5,027 nt of DNA from Candidatus Bipolaricaulota bacterium (GTDB lineage: Bacteria > Bipolaricaulota > Bipolaricaulia > Bipolaricaulales > Bipolaricaulaceae). The translations under genes were made by a program, and so were the position numbers. Below, piece after piece: positions 1 to 4,363 of the stretch. The stretch lies in assembly GCA_027027485.1 (NCBI GenBank), contig JALVLL010000086.1, positions 1 through 5,027 of the forward strand. The letters run 5' to 3'. The notes beneath the pieces were generated by a model, which was given only the letters and a program-made list of their open reading frames with translations, was not told the DNA's origin and searched no databases. How positions within the stretch are numbered: position 1 is the stretch's first letter; each line of letters begins with the position of its first letter.

Positions 1-176
1 GACGCGGCTGGGGCGGATGGGGCAATCCCTACCCCTACTGTCGCGCGTTCCCCTGGCTCCCCCGCGGATGGTGGCGCTTCGGCTATGCCCCCTACGCCGG
101 CTATCCCGGCTGGGGCTGGGGCGGGTGGTGGCGGCCGCGCTGGTACGGTCCTTACCCCTACCCTTGGAGCCGGTGA
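1..176 (+). CDS. DUF5320-like protein, C-terminal part (5' end outside window)
   Basis: The third forward frame is open from the window edge to a TGA at 174-176, giving 57 residues. They are extremely rich in aromatic residues and glycine: 11 Trp and 8 Tyr by my count, with short motifs such as NPYPYCRAFPWLPRGWW and repeated GW and PY steps. This matches my memory of the C-terminal part of DUF5320 proteins, small Gly/Met/Trp-rich proteins often encoded next to NifX-like proteins and MinD-type ATPases in anaerobes. Their biochemical role is unknown. No transmembrane segment or catalytic motif is visible. The next gene starts 4 bases after the stop, so the two are probably co-transcribed and translationally coupled, and its ribosome binding site must overlap this gene's end. 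The family call rests on composition and neighbourhood, because the usual N-terminal part lies upstream of the window. Confidence 0.75.
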   Translation, partial: RGWGGWGNPYPYCRAFPWLPRGWWRFGYAPYAGYPGWGWGGWWRPRWYGPYPYPWSR

Positions 177-180
177 GGCG

Positions 181-540
181 ATGAGGGTCTGCGTCCCCAG
201 CGCCGGAGGAGGGGGTCTCGATGACCTGGTGGGGGAACACTTCGGGCGTTCCCCCACCTACACCATCTACGACACCGAGACCGGCGCGGTGGAGGTCCTC
301 CCCAACGCCTCGGAGCATATGGGCGGGACGGGGCTCCCGGCGGAGCACCTGGCCCGGGCAGGGGTGGACGTGGTGATCTGCTCCGGGATCGGCCGCCGCG
401 CCGTGGAGCTCCTGGAAAGCCACGGGATCGAGGTGGTCACCGGCGCCTCCGGCACCGTGGGCGAGGCCATCCGCGCCTGGAAGGAAGGGCGCCTGGGCGG
501 AGCAGTTCCCTGCGACCACGGCGGTAGCTGTGACCACTGA
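181..540 (+). CDS. NifX/NifB-like dinitrogenase iron-molybdenum cofactor family protein
   Basis: This is a 119-residue single-domain protein of the family (Pfam Nitro_FeMo-Co) that includes NifX, NafY and the C-terminal domain of NifB. Visible marks are the opening MRVCVPS strand, the conserved HFGRSPTY segment at residues 20-27, the GGTG stretch at 48-51 and the VDVVICSGIGRRAVELL segment at about 62-78. The tail CDHGGSCDH has two Cys and two His and could bind metal. Family members bind iron-sulfur or iron-molybdenum clusters in the cytoplasm; stand-alone copies in non-fixing anaerobes have no settled function. I chose the ATG at 181 over an upstream in-frame ATG at 85, because the extra residues would be an out-of-frame reading of the DUF5320 gene and homologs begin at M-R-V-like sequence. 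GGTGAG at 172-177 may serve as ribosome binding site. The 3' end overlaps the next gene by 11 bases if that starts at 530. Confidence 0.9.
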   Translation: MRVCVPSAGGGGLDDLVGEHFGRSPTYTIYDTETGAVEVLPNASEHMGGTGLPAEHLARAGVDVVICSGIGRRAVELLESHGIEVVTGASGTVGEAIRAWKEGRLGGAVPCDHGGSCDH

Positions 541-1429
541 CCCCACCACGCGTCACGTGTCACGCGTCACGGACGGCATTCGGATAGCCGTCGCCTCCGG
601 CAAAGGGGGAACGGGCAAGACCACCGTGGCGGTGAGCCTCGCCCTCTCCTTAGCAGCCTCCCGGCGGGTTCAATTCCTCGACTGCGACGTGGAGGAGCCG
701 AACGCCCACATCTTCCTCCACCCCGAGATACACGCGCGGCGGCCGGTGGAGCTTTTGGTGCCGGAAATCGACCTCGACCGTTGCACCCGGTGCGGGGCAT
801 GCGCCAAGGCGTGCCGGTTCGGGGCGTTGGCGGTGATCGGAGAGCGGGTCCTCTTCCACCCCGAGCTGTGCCACGGCTGTGGCCTGTGCCGGATGGTATG
901 CCCCGTGGGGGCCATCACCGAGGTCCCCCGGACCATCGGCTGGGTGGAGGAGGGTTCCGCCGGGGGAATCCTCTTCCGCCGGGGGATCCTGGAGGTGGGG
1001 GAGCCCATGGCCACCCCCGTCATCCGCCGCCTCAAGCAGGAGATGTCCCCGGATCACCTGACCATCCTGGACGCCCCGCCGGGGACGGGATGCCCGGTGA
1101 TCGAGACCTTGAAGGGGGCCGATTTCGCCCTCCTCGTTACCGAGCCCACCCCTTTCGGCCTCCACGATCTAAGGCTCGCCGTGGGAGTCGTCCGGGAACT
1201 CGGGATACCGGCGGGGGTCGTGATCAACCGGGACGGGATCGGGGATGACTCGGTGGAGGGGTTCCTCGAGGAGAACGGCATTCCCCTCCTCATGCGGATC
1301 CCCATGGACCGGCGGATCGCGGAGGCCTACGCCGAGGGGATTCCCCTGGTCCAGGCCTTTCCGGAGTGGAAGGAGAGGTTCGTGGCCCTATACGAGGCCA
1401 TAGCGTCCCGAGTGGGAGTGACGGGATGA
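530..1429 (+). CDS. MinD-superfamily P-loop ATPase with inserted 2x[4Fe-4S] ferredoxin domain (first of two)
   Basis: From GTG 530 the product is 299 residues. It has a deviant Walker A motif SGKGGTGKTT at 23-32 with the signature lysine of the MinD/Mrp/NifH group, and a DCDVEEPNAH segment at 51-60. A ferredoxin insert follows with C85, C88, C91, C95 and C114, C117, C120, C124, the latter followed by Pro. The switch region DAPPGTGC is at 181-188. This layout is the COG1149 type, a cytoplasmic ATPase thought to handle or transfer Fe-S clusters or electrons; exact substrates are not established. The start is uncertain. GTG 530 gives an 18-residue extension before IRIAVASGKGG, and an in-frame GTG at 557 gives a shorter one; neither has a strong Shine-Dalgarno sequence. 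The extension is encoded largely by a 7-base tandem repeat, so it may not be a conserved part of the protein. The stop overlaps the next start as ATGA. Confidence 0.92.
   Translation: MTTDPTTRHVSRVTDGIRIAVASGKGGTGKTTVAVSLALSLAASRRVQFLDCDVEEPNAHIFLHPEIHARRPVELLVPEIDLDRCTRCGACAKACRFGALAVIGERVLFHPELCHGCGLCRMVCPVGAITEVPRTIGWVEEGSAGGILFRRGILEVGEPMATPVIRRLKQEMSPDHLTILDAPPGTGCPVIETLKGADFALLVTEPTPFGLHDLRLAVGVVRELGIPAGVVINRDGIGDDSVEGFLEENGIPLLMRIPMDRRIAEAYAEGIPLVQAFPEWKERFVALYEAIASRVGVTG
547..574 (+). repeat. 7-bp tandem repeat, about 3.5 units, at the start of the first MinD ATPase
   Basis: Four consecutive 7-base units read CACGCGT (547-553), CACGTGT (554-560), CACGCGT (561-567) and CACGGAC (568-574). 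The first and third are identical, the second differs at one base, and the fourth keeps only its first four bases. The exact 11-base word CACGCGTCACG therefore occurs at 547-557 and 561-571. The units contain the self-complementary words ACGCGT and CACGTG. The repeat lies just after the NifX-like stop (538-540) and within the uncertain N-terminus of the next gene. I saw no further copy in the window. It may be replication-slippage DNA or part of a dispersed repeat family. Confidence 0.7.
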
Positions 1430-2304
1430 CCGAGCTCGTCGTCATCTCCGGAAAAGGGGGGACTGGCAAGACCACGGTGGTCGGCTCCTTCGCCGCCCTG
1501 GCGGAGAGGGAGGTGGTGGCCGACTGCGACGTGGATGCCGCCAACCTCCACATACTCCTCGGGGGAGAGGTGGTGGAGAAGGCCCCCTATCACGGCTCCG
1601 AGACGGCCGTAATAAACCAGGAAAAGTGCATCGCCTGCGGGGCCTGTGCCCGGGTATGCCGGTTCGATGCCATCCGGGTGGAGGGCGACCTGTACACCGT
1701 GGACCCCCTCTCGTGCGAGGGCTGTGGGGCCTGTGCCCACGTCTGTCCCGTGGGGGCCATCTCCATGGAGGAGCGCCAGTCCGGTTGGATCTACGTCTCC
1801 CGCACTCCGTACGGGACCTTGGTGCACGGAGAGCTCCTCCCCGGGGAGGAGAACTCAGGGAAGCTCGTGACCCAGGTCAAGATGCGGGCCCGGGGGATCG
1901 CCCGGAAGGAGGGTGCCAAGCTCCTCCTCATCGACGGAAGCCCCGGGATCGGCTGTTCCGTGATCGCCTCCCTTTCCGGGGCCCATGCGGCCCTCATCGT
2001 GGCTGAACCGAGCCTTTCGGCCCTGCATGATCTCAAGAGGGTGGCCGGAGTGGCGCGCCACTTCAGGAGCCGGCTCTTTTTGGTGCTGAACAAGGCCGAT
2101 CTGAGCCCTTCCATCGCGGAGAGGATCCGGAAGGAAGCCGGGGACGACGGCATAGTCTACCTCGGCGAGATCCCGTACGATGAGGACGTGACCGCGGCCC
2201 AGGTCTTGGGGAAGCCGGTGGTGGTGCATTCCCGTGGGCGGGCGGCCGCTGCGTTGCGGGCCATCTGGGAGCGGCTGAAAGGGGAGCTCGGGCCATGGGG
2301 ATGA
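1426..2304 (+). CDS. MinD-superfamily P-loop ATPase with inserted 2x[4Fe-4S] ferredoxin domain (second of two)
   Basis: The 292-residue product is a paralog of the protein just upstream and begins cleanly at MTELVVISGKGG. Walker A SGKGGTGKTT is at residues 8-17, DCDVDAANLH at 33-42, and the ferredoxin insert has C68, C71, C74, C78 and C97, C100, C103, C107. The switch segment DGSPGIGC is at 170-177, where its partner has DAPPGTGC. Both keep a Cys directly after this loop. ATG 1426 overlaps the upstream stop as ATGA, and GGGAG at 1414-1418 is a plausible ribosome binding site. A more upstream in-frame ATG at 1366 would add 20 residues read out of frame from the previous gene and is rejected. 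Tandem pairs of this kind probably work together, possibly as a heterodimer, in Fe-S or metal-cofactor handling with the NifX-like protein. That role is inferred from family and context. Confidence 0.93.
   Translation: MTELVVISGKGGTGKTTVVGSFAALAEREVVADCDVDAANLHILLGGEVVEKAPYHGSETAVINQEKCIACGACARVCRFDAIRVEGDLYTVDPLSCEGCGACAHVCPVGAISMEERQSGWIYVSRTPYGTLVHGELLPGEENSGKLVTQVKMRARGIARKEGAKLLLIDGSPGIGCSVIASLSGAHAALIVAEPSLSALHDLKRVAGVARHFRSRLFLVLNKADLSPSIAERIRKEAGDDGIVYLGEIPYDEDVTAAQVLGKPVVVHSRGRAAAALRAIWERLKGELGPWG
2281..2286 (+). promoter_or_regulatory. Ribosome binding site bearing on the Fur-family start
   Basis: GGGGAG sits 8 bases before ATG 2295 and 14 bases before the second in-frame ATG at 2301. 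Spacing favours 2295. ATG 2301 overlaps the upstream TGA as ATGA, which would also suit translational coupling, so the choice is not settled. Confidence 0.45.
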
Positions 2305-2765
2305 ACGCGGCCCCGCGCACCGACCACCTTGAAGAGGCCCTCTCCTACTTCGAGGAATTCCTCCGCAAAAAGGGATTCAAGATCACCCAGACCAGGCTCC
2401 GCATCGCCGAGCGGGCCCTCTCCGCCACCGGGCACTTCAGCGCCATGGACCTCTGGGATTCGCTCGGGGACCGGAGGGCCTCCATCGCCACCGTGTACCG
2501 TACCCTGGAGCTCCTGGAGGAAGCGGGCCTCGTGCGCCGCTGTGTGTTCGCGGGGTCAAGCGGGGCGATCTACGAATCTTATCTTGGAAAGCGCCGTGGA
2601 CACGGGCATCTCATCTGCCAAAGCTGCGGGCGGGTGATCGAGTTCCAGAGCGCCGCCATCGAGGAGGAGCTCCGGCGGATCGCCGAAGCCCACGGTTTTT
2701 GCCTCCAGGAGGTGGTGATCCAGGGGGTCGGCCTCTGCCGGGACTGCCGCGGGGCCCGGGGATAG
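2295..2765 (+). CDS. Fur-family metal-responsive transcriptional regulator
   Basis: This 156-residue protein has the standard Fur layout: an N-terminal winged helix (about 10-90), with the recognition helix around SIATVYRTLELL at 63-74, then a C-terminal dimerization and metal domain. Two CxxC pairs (C108/C111 and C148/C151) fit the structural zinc site. Probable sensing-site ligands are H47 in GHFSAMDL, E94 in the YE pair, and H103 and H105 in the GHGHLIC segment. The usual HHDH sequence is reduced to RGHGH here, and the His normally found near the LTNHS position of E. coli Fur is replaced (LQEVV at 137-141). The gene overlaps the end of the second ATPase by 10 bases from ATG 2295, or by 3 from ATG 2301. 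Its place inside a metal-cofactor operon suggests it controls that operon in response to a metal. Whether it senses Fe, Zn, Mn or peroxide cannot be read from the sequence. Confidence 0.93.
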   Translation: MGMNAAPRTDHLEEALSYFEEFLRKKGFKITQTRLRIAERALSATGHFSAMDLWDSLGDRRASIATVYRTLELLEEAGLVRRCVFAGSSGAIYESYLGKRRGHGHLICQSCGRVIEFQSAAIEEELRRIAEAHGFCLQEVVIQGVGLCRDCRGARG

Positions 2766-2770
2766 AGCCC

Positions 2771-3523
2771 ATGGCCGGCTTGGTGGAGGAGCTTCTTGCG
2801 GCCGCGGAAGCACACCTTAGGGATTTAGTGGTGGATCGCGTAGTCATCGGCCTCGCCTATACCGCGGTGCTCCTTTCCGACAGGAGGGCAGGGGTGGCGG
2901 CCACCCTTCTTGAGGGCACGGGCTGTCGTGTCCACCCCCGGGCGGGGGAGCTCGCGGGGCGGCCCGCACGGGCCCTCGCCCAAGGGCTTCTCTCCCCGGA
3001 TCCCCTCGAAGCCTCCTTGGGGCTTGCTGTGGTGAACGCCGTCCTGGGGGAAGACGCGGGGCCATCGCCGGATCCGGTGGAGGCCATGGGGGTCAAGGAA
3101 GGGGATGTAGTAGGGGTGGTGGGGTATATCGGTCCTCTCGTGGGCTCCCTGCGGAAGGTGGCCCGGGAGGTGTTGGTGTTCGAGCGGAACCGCTCGCGTC
3201 CCGGGACGCTCCCGGACTGGGCGGTGGAGACCGAGCTTCCGCGTTGCGACGTCGTTTACATCACCGGAACCGCGTTCGCCAACAAGACCATCGGGCGGCT
3301 GTTGGGGCTTTGCCGGGGCAGGTTAGCGGTGGTCGGCCCCTCGACCCCCATGCGGGCGGGGCTCCTCGAGCGGGGGATCGACTACCTCTTCGGGGCCCGG
3401 GTGCGCGACCCCGAGGCGGTGTTACGGGCCGTGTCCGAGGGCGGCGGAACCAAAGCCCTCTTCCACCACGGCCTGGAGAAGATAGCGCTGGGGCCCGTTA
3501 GGTCGCCAAGGCTCCCAGGTTAG
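2771..3523 (+). CDS. DUF4213/DUF364 protein, putative heavy-metal chelation family
   Basis: The product is 250 residues, close to the family's normal length. The N-terminal part (about 5-90) matches the DUF4213 enolase-like fold, including GLAYTAVLLSD at 27-37 and LGLAVVNAVL at 83-92. The C-terminal part (about 105-240) matches the Rossmann-like DUF364 domain, with VGYIGPLV at 117-124, an ER pair at 138-139, PDWAVE at 148-153, VVYITGTAFANKT at 161-173, GPSTPM at 189-194 and the closing FHHGLEK at 231-237. A structure of a family member led to the suggestion that the cleft between the two folds binds heavy metal; no reaction is established. ATG 2771 follows the Fur stop after 5 bases, with GGGGA at 2758-2762 as ribosome binding site. 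An upstream in-frame ATG at 2699 would mostly read Fur DNA in another frame and is rejected. It is the last gene of the metal-linked operon. Confidence 0.88.
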   Translation: MAGLVEELLAAAEAHLRDLVVDRVVIGLAYTAVLLSDRRAGVAATLLEGTGCRVHPRAGELAGRPARALAQGLLSPDPLEASLGLAVVNAVLGEDAGPSPDPVEAMGVKEGDVVGVVGYIGPLVGSLRKVAREVLVFERNRSRPGTLPDWAVETELPRCDVVYITGTAFANKTIGRLLGLCRGRLAVVGPSTPMRAGLLERGIDYLFGARVRDPEAVLRAVSEGGGTKALFHHGLEKIALGPVRSPRLPG

Positions 3524-3577
3524 AGCTCCGCTTCCCTTCGGCCTCGCGTTCCACAAAACGGGACTGAGCGAACGGCT

Positions 3578-3604
3578 TTGCCTCCATTGGCGTCATGGTA
3601 AACT
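3578..3604 (+). promoter_or_regulatory. Possible extended -10 promoter for the MNT/HEPN/radical SAM genes
   Basis: The 107-base gap 3524-3630 contains TAAACT at 3599-3604, matching TATAAT at four of six positions. It is preceded by TG at 3596-3597 with one base between, the extended -10 arrangement. TTGCCT at 3578-3583 is a weak -35 candidate with a short 15-base spacer. Transcription would start near 3611, leaving a leader of about 20 bases before ATG 3631. I saw no strong hairpin followed by a T-run in this gap, so read-through from the upstream operon is possible. Confidence 0.35.
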
Positions 3605-3619
3605 GTCCTGTGATGCCTC

Positions 3620-3626
3620 GGGAGGA
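3620..3626 (+). promoter_or_regulatory. Strong Shine-Dalgarno that sets the MNT start at 3631
   Basis: GGGAGGA lies 4 bases before ATG 3631. The two earlier in-frame ATGs at 3595 and 3613 lack a comparable site, and the one at 3595 overlaps the promoter-like -10 region. This decides for MAEDIVQTM as the N-terminus. Confidence 0.7.
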
Positions 3627-3630
3627 CTTC

Positions 3631-3957
3631 ATGGCTGAGGACATAGTGCAGACGATGGTGAAGCGCATCGTCGCGCGTTTCCGCCCGTTACGGATAGTGC
3701 TCTTCGGATCGCGGGCACGGGGGGAAGCGGGAAAGTGGAGTGACGTTGATCTCTTGGTGGTGCTGACGGAGGGAGCTGACAAACGTAGGGCCACGGTGGA
3801 GATCCTCCGTGCTCTGGCGGACCTGCCGGTGAGCAAGGATGTCATCGTTACCACACCCGGTGAGATCTCCCGTCGAGGGCACATCATCGGCAACGTGCTT
3901 CGAAACGCGCTAAGAGAGGGAAAGGTTGTCTATGAGCGATCCCGAACTCCGCGCTGA
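3631..3957 (+). CDS. Minimal nucleotidyltransferase (MNT, MntA-like antitoxin)
   Basis: This 108-residue protein is a minimal nucleotidyltransferase of the DNA polymerase beta superfamily. FGSRARG at 25-31 begins the signature GS-X10-DXD, with G26, S27, D38 and D40, and a third likely catalytic Asp is D70 in VSKDVIV. All three carboxylates therefore look intact. Proteins of this size are usually paired with a HEPN protein; in the studied MntA/HepT systems the MNT partner adds AMP to a tyrosine of the HEPN toxin and silences it. The start at 3631 is chosen for its strong Shine-Dalgarno sequence; longer versions from 3595 or 3613 would add unconserved-looking residues. The 3' end overlaps the HEPN gene by 26 bases, which supports tight co-expression. 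AMP transfer to its neighbour is inferred from the family, not seen. Confidence 0.9.
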   Translation: MAEDIVQTMVKRIVARFRPLRIVLFGSRARGEAGKWSDVDLLVVLTEGADKRRATVEILRALADLPVSKDVIVTTPGEISRRGHIIGNVLRNALREGKVVYERSRTPR

Positions 3958-4363
3958 AGCGCTGCGCTGGTTGGTTTTCTCCCGTGAAGACTTGGCGGTA
4001 GCCGAAAGACTCCTCGGCTTGCCGGAAGCTGTACCCCGACACATTTGTTGGTTCGCCCAGCAGGCGGCGGAAAAAGCCCTAAAAGCCGCCTTGATATTGG
4101 AGGGCGTAGATTTTCCGTTCCGCCACGACTTGGATGCACTTCGTAACCTTCTCCCCGATGGATGGACGGTGAAAAAGAAGTTCCCGGATCTGGCTGAACT
4201 TACGGTGTGGGCAGTAGAGGCCCGCTATCTGGGTGATTGGCCGGAGGCCACCCGCGACGATGCCGAACGGGCAGTTGCCCAAGCTCGAGCAGTTTTGGAA
4301 TCCATAATCCTCGACTTCAAGCGCCGCGGCGTGAAGGTCGATGAAAGGGATCGTGCAACATGA
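3932..4363 (+). CDS. HEPN domain protein, partner of the MNT
   Basis: This 143-residue all-helical protein matches the PF05168-type HEPN family. Marks are the N-terminal helix with SREDLAVAERLL at 17-28, the highly typical CWFAQQAAEKALKAALI at 39-55, the FPFRHDL loop at 61-67 and the AVEARYLGDWPEATRDDAE segment at 94-112 before the last helix. ATG 3932 is preceded by GAAAGG at 3920-3925 with a 6-base spacer; a TTG two codons upstream (3926) is less likely. In MNT/HEPN modules the HEPN partner is often an RNase toxin with an R-X4-6-H motif. I find no such spacing here: R36-H37 and R64-H65 are adjacent pairs. The protein may therefore be a non-nucleolytic HEPN. Y99 in ARYLG could be a modification site, which is speculative. 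Sampled base composition is lower in GC than the upstream operon. Its stop overlaps the radical SAM start as ATGA. Confidence 0.87.
   Translation: MSDPELRAEALRWLVFSREDLAVAERLLGLPEAVPRHICWFAQQAAEKALKAALILEGVDFPFRHDLDALRNLLPDGWTVKKKFPDLAELTVWAVEARYLGDWPEATRDDAERAVAQARAVLESIILDFKRRGVKVDERDRAT

Noticed and set aside
85..180. Upstream in-frame extension of the NifX-like gene from ATG 85
   Set aside because: The added residues are a low-complexity out-of-frame reading of the DUF5320 gene, and the family starts at the ATG at 181.
547..574. CRISPR repeat or operator palindrome
   Set aside because: The units are 7 bases with no spacers, and the whole array is not a clean inverted repeat although it contains short self-complementary words.
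650..1165. Long open frame on the minus strand within the first ATPase
   Set aside because: It lies opposite a gene with clear Walker and ferredoxin motifs. High GC content makes antisense frames long, and its translation shows no recognisable domain.
181..2304. Annotation as nitrogen-fixation (nif) genes
   Set aside because: There are no nifH, nifD or nifK structural genes, and stand-alone NifX-like proteins with MinD-type ATPases are common in organisms that do not fix nitrogen.
3524..3600. Rho-independent terminator after the DUF364 gene
   Set aside because: I searched by eye for a GC-rich inverted repeat followed by a T-run and found only weak short pairings.
3498..3893. 131-codon minus-strand frame spanning the intergenic gap and the MNT gene
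   Set aside because: Most of it is antisense to a gene with an intact GS-X10-DXD motif. The part in the gap matches no family I recognise, and I saw no start signal for it.
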